This document shows positions 9,246 to 17,107 of a stretch of DNA of 64,000 bases, piece by piece (the first letter of the stretch is position 1; the number at the start of each line of letters is the position of its first letter). Under the pieces are notes generated by a model. It was not told where the DNA came from. It did no database searches and saw nothing but the letters and a program-made list of their open reading frames with translations. The position numbers and the translations under genes were made by a program. This DNA comes from Ancylobacter aquaticus (lineage in GTDB: Bacteria; Pseudomonadota; Alphaproteobacteria; Rhizobiales; Xanthobacteraceae). The DNA is taken from positions 1,327,579-1,391,578 of the forward strand of contig NZ_SMFY01000002.1 in the NCBI RefSeq assembly GCF_004339465.1, given 5' to 3'.

Positions 9246-10525
9246 TGCGCTGCCCGCTCCGCCACTCCGTCCGATCGGCACAGGCGCAGCGCCGCTTCCA
9301 GAAGGACGCAGAAACCCGCCTCCATAGCGTCCGGTGCGGTGTATTCGCGCTCGCTGTGAGCGATGCCGCCAGCGCTGGGCACAAACACCAGGCCGGTGGG
9401 GCACAGGCCCAGCAGGCTGAGAGCGTCGTGGCCGGACACTGTGTCCAGTTCGATATGCGGCAGGCCGAGCGCGTTGGCGCAGGCCACCACGAGGTCGCGC
9501 ACCTCGCCCGGCAGCGGCCGGCCCGGTCGATCGGCCCGCTCGCACCTGCCGATGGCCACCCCCGCGCGCGCCGCCGCGTCCCGTACGGCCTGGGCGGCCA
9601 GCGCGCCGGCCTCCCGCAGGATGCCGTCCTCAACCGCGCGGATCTCGGCTGACAGGCTCACCTCGCTCGGCACGACATTGGACGAGTTCGGCCGCACGAT
9701 GAGGCGACCCACCGAGGAATGCACGGCGCCGGGCCATCGGTCGGCGACCGCCCGTATCTCCGCGATGAGATAGGCCGCCGCCAGCAGGGCATCCCGCCGG
9801 CGCGGCATGGGGGTCGGGCCGGTATGGGCCGGCTCGCCGTCAAATCGTATGTCGAACTTGGCAGCGCCCCAGTTGCGGCGGACGATGCCAAGTGGGACCC
9901 CCGCCTGCTCCAGCGTCACGCCCTGCTCGACATGGAGTTCGAGGTAGCAGGCCGGCATCTTCGGTGGCGCGTCGCTGCCGCTCTGGCCGATCGCGGCGAG
10001 CGCCTCACCGAGCGAGACATCGTCATCATCGGTGCGGGCGAGAGCATAGGCGGCATCGTGCCGGCCGGCGAAGAAACCGCTTCCCAGCAGGCTCGGCCGA
10101 AACCGCGCCCCCTCTTCGTTGGTCCAGTTTACCGCGCAGAAATCGGCCGAGAAATCCGCCCCTGCCCGCTTATCGGCGATGAGGGCTTCGCCGACGGCGA
10201 GGGCTGCCGCCACGCCCAGCGCACCATCGAACCGCCCGCCATTGGGTTGGCTGTCGAGATGAGAGCCGAACATGACAAGCGGCGCGTCGTCCTGCGGCGC
10301 CAGCGAAAACACGCCATACTGGTTGCCAACGGCGTCAATGCACACCGTCCCCCCCGCCTGCCGCACGGCGAGATCGAACACGGCGCGCGCCTCCCCGTCG
10401 GCCGGGCTGCCGCACAGCCGGTGGACGCCACCGGCCGGCGTCGCGCCGCAGGCGGCGAAGGCGATGAACAGTTCATGGAAGCGATCGCTCGCGGGATCGC
10501 GCGGAAGCAGAGGGGGGACACTCAC
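9221..10525 (-). CDS. M20-family N-carbamoyl-L-amino-acid hydrolase / allantoate amidohydrolase-like enzyme
   Basis: The 434-residue enzyme belongs to the hydantoinase/carbamoylase branch of the M20 metallopeptidases (HyuC, AllC, beta-ureidopropionase). The bimetal-site ligands can be seen: His and Asp in FGSHLDSQPNGGRFDGALG, the Glu pair in NWTNEEGARF, His in LELHVEQG, and the late His in GGIAHSEREYT. Such enzymes remove the carbamoyl group from N-carbamoyl amino acids, or urea/ammonia from allantoate, in the cytoplasm. It is the only catabolic hydrolase in the sensor operon, which suggests that the system deals with ureido compounds. A 171-base gap with CTAG-containing palindromes separates it from the upstream binding-protein gene. 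Confidence 0.88.
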   Translation of the reverse strand: MSVPPLLPRDPASDRFHELFIAFAACGATPAGGVHRLCGSPADGEARAVFDLAVRQAGGTVCIDAVGNQYGVFSLAPQDDAPLVMFGSHLDSQPNGGRFDGALGVAAALAVGEALIADKRAGADFSADFCAVNWTNEEGARFRPSLLGSGFFAGRHDAAYALARTDDDDVSLGEALAAIGQSGSDAPPKMPACYLELHVEQGVTLEQAGVPLGIVRRNWGAAKFDIRFDGEPAHTGPTPMPRRRDALLAAAYLIAEIRAVADRWPGAVHSSVGRLIVRPNSSNVVPSEVSLSAEIRAVEDGILREAGALAAQAVRDAAARAGVAIGRCERADRPGRPLPGEVRDLVVACANALGLPHIELDTVSGHDALSLLGLCPTGLVFVPSAGGIAHSEREYTAPDAMEAGFCVLLEAALRLCRSDGVAERAAQWNGVSVR

Positions 10526-10696
10526 GGTATCGACGTTGGCTGTTCTGGAAGGGGCGTGCGACTGGCACCGGGACGTCTAGTTGAAACACATATCTAGACA
10601 TTTGCAACAGTCATTACCCCGTCCCGGCCTCGGATCGGGGCGGCTCGCCGACAGGCGGGGTCTGCAACCGGAACTGTACGATGCGACGCGGCGGAT
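10526..10696. promoter_or_regulatory. Intergenic region with CTAG palindromes before the M20 hydrolase gene
   Basis: This 171-base gap lies between the binding-protein gene and the M20 hydrolase gene on the minus strand. It contains CGTCTAG at 10574-10580 and TATCTAGACA at 10591-10600, which includes the palindrome TCTAGA. On the minus strand this reads CAAATGTCTAG, similar to the GAAACGTCTAG core repeated exactly at 14433-14443 and 19707-19717. It is probably a binding site and promoter for the hydrolase-kinase genes. No promoter hexamers are convincing. Confidence 0.45.
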
Positions 10697-11971
10697 TCAG
10701 AGACCGACGAGACCACGCGGATTGGACGACGCCACCGGCCTGGCCGCCGACACCCGGCTGCTCATCCAGGGCGGATAGACGAAGCGTTCGGTATTGTAGG
10801 GCTCCGGCGCGATCATGGAGAGCGACTTCCGGAAGTCCTGGATCTGATAGAAGATGTGCGGCATCCCAAGCGAGGGATCGTGCGTCACCACGGGATAGGG
10901 AACCACCGCCTGCCAGTCGGGATGATAGCGGATTGTGCCGTGGACGCTGCGGTAGATCATGCCCTTGAGGGCAAAGGCGACCTTCCGGTTCTGCTCGAAA
11001 TCGCCCGGCGGGCCGGAGCCACCCGCCATGGCGGCGGCGACGGCGTAATGATGCATGTTGCTGTAGGACTGGCACCCGATCGTGGCCGTCGACCCCTCGC
11101 CGAAGCGCGCATTGTAGCGGGCCTCGAAACGCTTGCCCATTTCATCGCGAAGAAGGCCGATCACCGAGGAAACGATGACGCCGTCGCTGGCCTCCTGGGC
11201 AATGTCGTTGAAGGTGCGGTGCATGGCGCCGTATTGCAGATAGACGATGCAATCCATGGGGTTGGCGCGGAACTGCCGCTGGAAATGCGCGAGGTCGACC
11301 GCATAGAAATGGGTATTCGCAATCACGGCAGGATTGGTGGAGCGCACTTCCTCAATCACATCGCGCCAGTGATGCGTCGGCGTCTGGACGATCCTCGGCC
11401 CGAACGCCACCTCCCAGCCGAAATCGGCCGCTGCCTTCGCCATGGAGTTGGCAATGACGATACTGTAGGGCTTCGAGCCCGAGATGATGGCGATCCGGTT
11501 GGAGTGGGGCGTCCACTGGCCGGAATCGCGCAGCCAGGAAATGAACTTAATGAATCCGGGCCCGTACCAGTAATCGGCCGGATCCGCCATGAAGCAGCCG
11601 AAATAACGCGCGGGATCGCTCATCACGGTGTCGTGGTGCTGCAGCAGCGTATTCGAATGAACGTAGATGATGCCGGCGTCCGCGATAGGCTCGTACTCGG
11701 AGTTCTGGGGCCCGATATTATAGCCGTTGATGATCGCGTGGACGTTGTGCTTCTCGATAAGCCAGCGCGCGGCACTGACGACCTCCTCTGCCGTCTGGCG
11801 GCAGGTGTCGGCGAAGATCGGCTGAATCGGCCGCCCGAACAGCCCGCCGCGGGCATTGAGTTCCTCAACGGCGAGGATCATGCCCTTGCGGAACTCCGCG
11901 CCATCCGCCGCCGAAGGACCGGTGAGCGGCACCATGCTGCCAATGGGCACAGGCTGGTTATGCGCAGTCAC
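10697..11971 (-). CDS. AmiC-like cytoplasmic amide/urea-binding protein (UrtA/FmdD family without signal peptide)
   Basis: The 424-residue protein belongs to the periplasmic-binding family of UrtA, FmdD and AmiC. It begins MTAHNQPVPIGSMVPLTGPS, so the mature domain starts within ten residues of the N-terminus and no signal peptide precedes it. Segments such as NVHAIINGYNIGPQNSEYEP and FGCFMADPADYWYGPGF are visible. In Pseudomonas, AmiC is a soluble amide sensor that controls the regulator AmiR. Here the gene overlaps the hybrid kinase stop by ATGA, so it is translationally coupled to a sensor kinase. I infer that it is the ligand-sensing subunit of this two-component system. An alternative is a scavenging or transport role, which lack of export makes unlikely. 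Confidence 0.8.
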   Translation of the reverse strand: MTAHNQPVPIGSMVPLTGPSAADGAEFRKGMILAVEELNARGGLFGRPIQPIFADTCRQTAEEVVSAARWLIEKHNVHAIINGYNIGPQNSEYEPIADAGIIYVHSNTLLQHHDTVMSDPARYFGCFMADPADYWYGPGFIKFISWLRDSGQWTPHSNRIAIISGSKPYSIVIANSMAKAAADFGWEVAFGPRIVQTPTHHWRDVIEEVRSTNPAVIANTHFYAVDLAHFQRQFRANPMDCIVYLQYGAMHRTFNDIAQEASDGVIVSSVIGLLRDEMGKRFEARYNARFGEGSTATIGCQSYSNMHHYAVAAAMAGGSGPPGDFEQNRKVAFALKGMIYRSVHGTIRYHPDWQAVVPYPVVTHDPSLGMPHIFYQIQDFRKSLSMIAPEPYNTERFVYPPWMSSRVSAARPVASSNPRGLVGL

Positions 11972-13560
11972 GTGAGGCTTCTCCTGGGCTGGACCGCCGC
12001 CGGCTCGCCGACATTCACCAGCGAGGGCTCGAACAGCAGATTGTGCATCAGCACGCGCAGCCGCGGCGGGCTGACCGGCTTGACCAGCACCGGCAGGCCG
12101 GCATTGCGGATGATCTCGATGACGCGTGGCTCGGCATCCGCCGTCACGATCATCGCCGGCACCTTGGCCCCGATGGCGGCGCGCAGCCTCTCCACCACGT
12201 CGACGCCCATGCGCGCCTTGAGGTTATAGTCGGCGACGATGAGGCGCGGCGACACCCCGCTTTCGATGAGCCTGATGGCGTCCGCCTCGTCCGCCGCCGG
12301 GTGCACCTCCATGCCCCAGCGCTGCAGCAACTGGGTCATGGTGTGCCGCAGGATGTCGTCATCCTCGACCAGAATGACCGGCGTTCCGACGAACTCGCCG
12401 GCGACCGTCTCGCTAATCTCGATCTCGTTCGCCTCGCTGTGCCAGATGTTTCCGAGCGGCACTGTGACGGAGAATATCGAGCCGCGCCCGACGTGGGAGC
12501 GGAGGCGAATGGGAAGCTCCAAGAGGTCGGCCAGGCGCTTGACGATATTGAGCCCGAGGCCAAGGCCACTCTTCTGCGCGCGCTGGTCTTCCGCGCGGAA
12601 GAACTCGTCGAACACGCGTTCCCGGTCCTCTTCGCGGACGCCACGCCCCGTATCCACAACCTCGATCCGCAGGCCGTTGGCCTCGCGCCGGCAGCCGACG
12701 ACGATGCCGCCCACTTCGGTGAAACGCACGGCATTGGCGACAAAATTGCTCAGGATGCGCTCCAGCAGGGCGCGGTCGGTGGCGATCGTGCCACGCGGTG
12801 GGACGAAGACGAGGCGCAGCCCCTTCTCGCGCGCCTGATGGCGAAACTGCACATCGAGGCGCTCGAACAATTGCGAGAGCTGGAACGAGGTGATGCGCGG
12901 CTCGACGCGGCCAGCGTCGAGCTGGCCGATCTGGAGGAGAGCGCCGAGCAGATCCTCCATGATGGAGGTCGCGATGCCCATGGCGTGCAGCATGTCGGAG
13001 CGGTGCTCGGCATCCTCTTCGCGCAGGCAGTTGTAGACAAGGATCTTGAGCGAGGCGAGCGGCTGGCGCAGATCATGGTTCGCCGCCCGCAGGAAGCGCG
13101 ACTTGGCCTCATCCGTCGCCTCGGCGGTTTCCTTGGCGAGTTGCAGCGCACGCTCATTGCTCTTGATAGCGGTGACGTCCGAGAACGACATGGTCATGCC
13201 GCCAGAGGCGGTCGGCGCCTGAGTCAGGTTCAGCACGCTGCCGGTGGCGAACAGGTAATCCTCGCTGCGCTCGGTTGCGAATGCCGCAATCTGCTGGCGC
13301 TCCCATGCGTCGGGCTCGACCGGCAGCACGCATTCGCTCGCATGCGCCATGGTGGCGACGAACGCCTCGAAATCCATGCCGAGGGAGACCGGCAGGTCCC
13401 AGCTGCGCCGGAAGCGCTCATTGGCATAGAGCAGCCGCCGCTCGCGGGACCAGACGAGGATGCCGAAGGGGGCGACGTCCAATCCGGCGAAAATCTCGCC
13501 TGGTTGCTCCGATCCGGCAGAACCAGGCACATCGGCCACGTCAGACGGACTCCCCCGCAT
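11968..13560 (-). CDS. Soluble hybrid histidine kinase (PAS - HisKA - HATPase - receiver)
   Basis: The protein has 530 residues with no membrane segment. An N-terminal PAS-like region (about 22-135; EIFAGLDVAPFGILVWSR) is followed by a HisKA box with phospho-acceptor His162 in AANHDLRQPLASLK. ATPase boxes follow at N (ILSNFVANAVRFT), G1 (VVDTGRG) and G2 (SGLGLGLNIVKRL). A C-terminal receiver (about 393-515) has the acidic pair VEDDD and phospho-acceptor Asp444 in LIVADYNL. ATG 13560 is chosen because the response-regulator gene ends at 13541, giving a short overlap; its own end overlaps the AmiC-like gene. As a cytoplasmic kinase it needs an internal signal, and the coupled binding protein is the obvious candidate. 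Confidence 0.88.
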   Translation of the reverse strand: MRGSPSDVADVPGSAGSEQPGEIFAGLDVAPFGILVWSRERRLLYANERFRRSWDLPVSLGMDFEAFVATMAHASECVLPVEPDAWERQQIAAFATERSEDYLFATGSVLNLTQAPTASGGMTMSFSDVTAIKSNERALQLAKETAEATDEAKSRFLRAANHDLRQPLASLKILVYNCLREEDAEHRSDMLHAMGIATSIMEDLLGALLQIGQLDAGRVEPRITSFQLSQLFERLDVQFRHQAREKGLRLVFVPPRGTIATDRALLERILSNFVANAVRFTEVGGIVVGCRREANGLRIEVVDTGRGVREEDRERVFDEFFRAEDQRAQKSGLGLGLNIVKRLADLLELPIRLRSHVGRGSIFSVTVPLGNIWHSEANEIEISETVAGEFVGTPVILVEDDDILRHTMTQLLQRWGMEVHPAADEADAIRLIESGVSPRLIVADYNLKARMGVDVVERLRAAIGAKVPAMIVTADAEPRVIEIIRNAGLPVLVKPVSPPRLRVLMHNLLFEPSLVNVGEPAAVQPRRSLT

Positions 13561-14239
13561 TGAACCGGCCGATGGCATAATGCACGGCGGCGGAGCGGTC
13601 CCGGATGTTGAGCTTGCGCATGGCATTGCCCAGGTGAACGCGCACGGTCTGGCTGCTGAGTTCGTATTCCTCGGCGATCCGCTTCACCGAATAGCCGCGC
13701 CCGAGCAGGCCGAGCACATCGCGCTCGCGCGGGGTCAGAAGGTCGAGTTCGTCGCGGAGCTCATCAGCAGGCGGGGCCGGCACCGCGCTCACCGGCGCCG
13801 CCGGAATCCTCGCGACGGGCCGCGACAGGCTGCTGCCGGCAGAGCGCTCGATGATCCGGCGCGGGAAACTCACCTCCCCGGCCAGCACCCGTTCGAGCGC
13901 GCGCTCGATCTCCGAGCCGCCGGCGGACTTCGGCACATAGCCGATGACGCCGTGTTCCACGGAGCGCAGCACGTGATCGACATCCTCATGGACGGAAACC
14001 ACCACCACCGGCACATCGGGAAAATTCGTCCGCAGCTTGTGCAGACCGTCGAAGGCATCGAAGCCGGGCATGACCAGATCAATCAGCACGAGGTCGATGT
14101 CGGGGTGCGCAAGCAGCAGCGCCGACGTCTCGTCGAAGGTCTCCGCCTCGAAGATTTCGAGCTTCTGACGCAGGCGACGCATGACCTGCTTCAGCGATTG
14201 GCGGACCACCCAATGGTCATCGGCGATGAGAATCTTCAT
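13541..14239 (-). CDS. LuxR/NarL-type response regulator
   Basis: The protein has 232 residues. The receiver domain (1-120) has the acidic pocket ADD at residues 6-8, phospho-acceptor Asp54 in LVLIDLVMPG, and the conserved lysine in VPKSAGG. A proline/alanine-rich linker leads to a LuxR helix-turn-helix, LLTPRERDVLGLLGRGYSV to SSQTVRVHLGNAMRKL. ATG 14239 is chosen because MKILIADDH begins the fold; longer starts only add unrelated residues. It is the first gene of the sensor operon and divergent from the urea/amide importer. LuxR-family regulators are known to control dimethylformamidase genes (dmfR) in other bacteria, which fits the neighbourhood. The CTAG-containing repeats nearby are candidate targets. 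Confidence 0.88.
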   Translation of the reverse strand: MKILIADDHWVVRQSLKQVMRRLRQKLEIFEAETFDETSALLLAHPDIDLVLIDLVMPGFDAFDGLHKLRTNFPDVPVVVVSVHEDVDHVLRSVEHGVIGYVPKSAGGSEIERALERVLAGEVSFPRRIIERSAGSSLSRPVARIPAAPVSAVPAPPADELRDELDLLTPRERDVLGLLGRGYSVKRIAEEYELSSQTVRVHLGNAMRKLNIRDRSAAVHYAIGRFNAGESV

Positions 14240-14426
14240 ATGCCAGCAATCGCTGCTTCCGACGGTCGTCCATGCCCTTGGGACGCGAAACGGCGTCAAT
14301 CGAGCGTGCTTGGTCTCAATCCTAGATACGCACCTTCTGTCACGATTGCGACACTATTTAAAGGGGGCCGACGAAAAAGCGCTAGCGATCCGCGTCCCGT
14401 CGCCTCCTCTTCTCGACGCTCTAGCG

Positions 14427-14443
14427 ATTGACGAAACGTCTAG
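14427..14443 (+). repeat. 17-base repeat ATTGACGAAACGTCTAG, copy 1 (candidate operator)
   Basis: The sequence ATTGACGAAACGTCTAG is identical to 19701-19717, which lies upstream of the dimethylformamidase-like genes. It sits about 190 bases before the response-regulator gene and 330 bases before the importer binding-protein gene. A chance 17-base identity in two control regions of one cluster is very unlikely, so a shared operator is the simplest reading. Confidence 0.65.
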
Positions 14444-14680
14444 CCCATCCGCCAGACAAAAATGATGGCCGATCGACACGCCCGTCGCTCCCGCCACCGA
14501 GGCGAGAGGATGGAGCGACGGCCGCGGACAGCGGTGAGGCATGCAAAAAACGCTTATTATCAAGGCATTTGGTCACATATTGGTCGACACTGTGACGCGA
14601 GCGCATGCAGTTTTTAATCGCCACAAGAAACTTTGATAACCCAGACGAAAAGGCGTTGACGCCGCCTTCGCACTCAACTT

Positions 14681-14694
14681 ATCATCTAGATGAT
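14681..14694. promoter_or_regulatory. Perfect 14-base palindrome ATCATCTAGATGAT
   Basis: This perfect dyad is centred on CTAG, 78 bases before the importer binding-protein start. It is followed by TAGTCTAGTGACG, which adds another half-site-like CTAG. It is suited to a dimeric helix-turn-helix regulator. Which regulator binds is inferred only from proximity. Confidence 0.5.
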
Positions 14695-14772
14695 TAGTCT
14701 AGTGACGAATAAACACGTCCGGACGAGCAGTTGAGTTGCCAGTCAACACGGGATGTCCGAAGGGTCGCAGAC

Positions 14773-16080
14773 ATGAAACTCACACGCCGTAACATACTCA
14801 AGTCGACCGTCGCGGCATCGGCCGCTCTTACTTTGCCTCATCTTTGGCTGCCTAAATCCAGCGAGGCCTGGGGAGCGACGCTGAAGAAGGGTGAGCCGAT
14901 CAAGGTGGGCCTGCTGTTCTCGCTCACCGGCTCGCTGGCCGTGCCCGAGGAAGATTCCACCCTCGTGATGCAGTACGCCATCGACGAGATCAACAAGGCC
15001 GGCGGCGTGGCCGGCGTGCCGATTGAACCGGTGATTGTCGACGCCAAGTCAGACTTCGCCGTGTATTCCGAAAAGGCCAAGGAACTCATCCTGCGGGACA
15101 AGGTCATCGCCCTGTTCGGCTGCTACACCTCGGCCAGCCGCAAGGCGATCCTGCCGACCGTCATGCAGCGCGATCATCTGCTGTACTACCCCACCTGCTA
15201 CGAGGGTGCCGAATGCACCCAGAACACCATCTGCACCGGGCCGCTCGCGAACCAGCATTCGCAGGACCTTATTCCCTACATGGTGCAGAACTTCGGCAAG
15301 CGGGTGTTCTTCGTCGGCTCCAACTATGTATGGCCGAAGGAATCCAACAAGAACGCCAAGGTCTGGCTTGAGAAGGCCGGCGGCGAGCTGCTGGGTGAAG
15401 AATACATCCCGCTCGGCAGCTCCGAGTTCGGCCCGGTGCTGAACAAGATTCGCGAGGCCAACCCGGACTTCATCTTCTCCACCGTCGTCGGCGCCTCCGA
15501 CATCGCCTTCCACAAGCAGTTCAAGCAGGAAGGGTTCAAGGTCGACAAGATGCCGATCGCCTCGCTGACCACCGGCGAGATCGAGACCCGCGCCATGGGT
15601 GCGGAATTCGGCGCCGGCCACTTCCTGTCCGCCCCTTACTTCCAGTCTCTGGACACCCCGACCAACAACAAGTTCGTCGAGAGCTTCCTCGCGAGCAAGT
15701 ACGGCAAGAACGGCACGACCCACTACAACATGGAGGAGACCTATACCTCCGCCTATGTGTTCAAGGCCGGCTTCGAGAAGGCCGTCGCCGCCGTGGGCGT
15801 CGAGAACGTCACCCCCCGCATCATCCGCGACCATTCCGGTGGCATCCGCGTCGAGGACGATGTGTCGCCGGAAGGCCTGATCTGGATCGACGAGAACAAC
15901 TTCAACACCTGGCTGAAGCCCAAGATCGGCCAGTGCCAGGCCGATGGCACCTTCAAGATCGTCAAGGCCGCCGAGAACCACGTCGCGCCCGACCCGTACT
16001 CGATCTACCCGGACGCCGGCATCTGCACCAAGGACGGCCTGAAGGCCCCGGACGGCAAGATCCGCAAGAGCGTCATCTGA
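14773..16080 (+). CDS. Urea/short-chain amide ABC transporter binding protein (UrtA/FmdD type)
   Basis: The precursor has 435 residues. ATG 14773 gives a twin-arginine signal (TRRNILK) with a hydrophobic core and a likely cleavage near residue 35, so export is probably by Tat. The mature domain is UrtA/FmdD-like: KVGLLFSLTGSLAVPE near the start, GCYTSASRKAILP, and YYPTCYEGAECTQN. FmdD binds short amides and urea, and UrtA binds urea; the sequence alone cannot separate them. The permeases and two ATPases follow in standard order. A strong hairpin follows the stop, which may stabilise the message for this abundant component. Confidence 0.9.
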   Translation: MKLTRRNILKSTVAASAALTLPHLWLPKSSEAWGATLKKGEPIKVGLLFSLTGSLAVPEEDSTLVMQYAIDEINKAGGVAGVPIEPVIVDAKSDFAVYSEKAKELILRDKVIALFGCYTSASRKAILPTVMQRDHLLYYPTCYEGAECTQNTICTGPLANQHSQDLIPYMVQNFGKRVFFVGSNYVWPKESNKNAKVWLEKAGGELLGEEYIPLGSSEFGPVLNKIREANPDFIFSTVVGASDIAFHKQFKQEGFKVDKMPIASLTTGEIETRAMGAEFGAGHFLSAPYFQSLDTPTNNKFVESFLASKYGKNGTTHYNMEETYTSAYVFKAGFEKAVAAVGVENVTPRIIRDHSGGIRVEDDVSPEGLIWIDENNFNTWLKPKIGQCQADGTFKIVKAAENHVAPDPYSIYPDAGICTKDGLKAPDGKIRKSVI

Positions 16081-16088
16081 CACGCAAA

Positions 16089-16116
16089 GGGCCCGGCGGC
16101 ACGCGTCGCCGGGCCC
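16089..16116 (+). promoter_or_regulatory. Intercistronic hairpin after the binding-protein gene
   Basis: GGGCCCGGCG (16089-16098) pairs perfectly with CGCCGGGCCC (16107-16116) around an eight-base loop. No run of T follows, so it is not a classical terminator. Between a binding-protein gene and its permease, such structures often protect the upstream message and lower downstream expression. Confidence 0.6.
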
Positions 16117-16187
16117 CTGCCGCATTCCACGCCTGTACGCGCCACGGCCGCGCAGAGGCCCCGCAAGGGCTCAACGGATAAGGTTCT

Positions 16188-17063
16188 ATGGATCTGAGTT
16201 CGCTCCTGAATGCGCTCATCCTCGGCGTCAGCATCGCCAGCATCTGGCTGATCGCCGCTCTCGGCCTGACGATCATCTATGGGACGGCGGGCGTCATCAA
16301 CATGGCGCATGGCGAACTGATCATGCTCGGCGCCTATAGCTCCTACATGCTCCAGTTCCATCTGGGCCTGCCCTATCTGCTGTGCCTGCCGGCCTCCTTC
16401 GTCATCGTTGCGCTGGTGGGGCTGGCGCTGGAGCGCGGCTTGATCCGTTATCTCTACAACCGTCCATTGGACACATTGCTGGCCACCTACGGCGTCTCGC
16501 TGGTGCTGATGCAGGGGGTGCGTCTGATCTTCGGCAGCGATCCGAAATATCTCGCGGTGCCGGAAATCTTCCAGAGCAACGTGATGCTCGGCTCGGTGTC
16601 GCTTTCCGCGTTCCGCATCGTGGTCGTCGCGGTCACGGCGCTGCTGGTGATCGGGCTGTGGCTGCTGTTCTACAAGACGCGCTACGGGGTCCAGGTGCGT
16701 GCCGTCATGCAGAACAAGGAGATGGCGGCGTCGTTCGGCATTAATGCCGGTCGCATCTACATGCTCACCTTCGCGCTTGGAGCCGGGCTTGCCGGCGTGG
16801 CGGGCGCGCTGTTCGGCGTGCTGGCGATCGTCCTGCCCACCATGGGAGCGAGCTATGTCGTTCAGGCTTTCCTCATGGTGGTCGTCGGCGGTGGCTCGCT
16901 GGCCGGCAGCGTGGTGGCGAGCGGCGTGACGGGCGAGCTTCAGTCGGTGTTCGCCTTCTTCACCAACGACACCTTCGCCCGATTCATCATTTTCGTGCTG
17001 ATCGTGATCTTCCTGCGGTTCCGTCCGCAGGGCCTGTTTGCACAGGCGGGAGCCCGGCGATGA
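16188..17063 (+). CDS. urtB: Urea/amide ABC transporter permease (UrtB/LivH type)
   Basis: The 291-residue inner-membrane permease has about eight hydrophobic helices. It carries the family-typical loop YGTAGVINMAHGELIMLGAY early and FRPQGLFAQ at the end. The pattern is that of branched-chain amino acid/urea permeases (LivH, UrtB, FmdE). It lies 107 bases after the binding-protein gene, separated by a hairpin, and 44 bases before the second permease gene. The symbol is by family order; the true substrate may be another small amide. Confidence 0.88.
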   Translation: MDLSSLLNALILGVSIASIWLIAALGLTIIYGTAGVINMAHGELIMLGAYSSYMLQFHLGLPYLLCLPASFVIVALVGLALERGLIRYLYNRPLDTLLATYGVSLVLMQGVRLIFGSDPKYLAVPEIFQSNVMLGSVSLSAFRIVVVAVTALLVIGLWLLFYKTRYGVQVRAVMQNKEMAASFGINAGRIYMLTFALGAGLAGVAGALFGVLAIVLPTMGASYVVQAFLMVVVGGGSLAGSVVASGVTGELQSVFAFFTNDTFARFIIFVLIVIFLRFRPQGLFAQAGARR

Positions 17064-17107
17064 ACGCCGCCGCCGTCAGCCACGCAGCGTCAGGACGGTT
17101 CTGAAAT

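Larger units (their letters stand above)
14240..14772. promoter_or_regulatory. Divergent control region between the sensor operon and the urea/amide importer
   Basis: This 533-base region has no convincing gene. It is unusually rich in CTAG, normally a rare tetramer: six copies lie between 14321 and 14702. It includes the 17-base sequence ATTGACGAAACGTCTAG (14427-14443), repeated exactly at 19701-19717, and the perfect palindrome ATCATCTAGATGAT (14681-14694). GACGAAA also occurs at 14335-14385 and at 14644-14650. The AT-rich stretch 14540-14640 may hold the promoter, but I cannot fix hexamers. Likely targets of the LuxR-type regulator encoded alongside. Confidence 0.6.
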
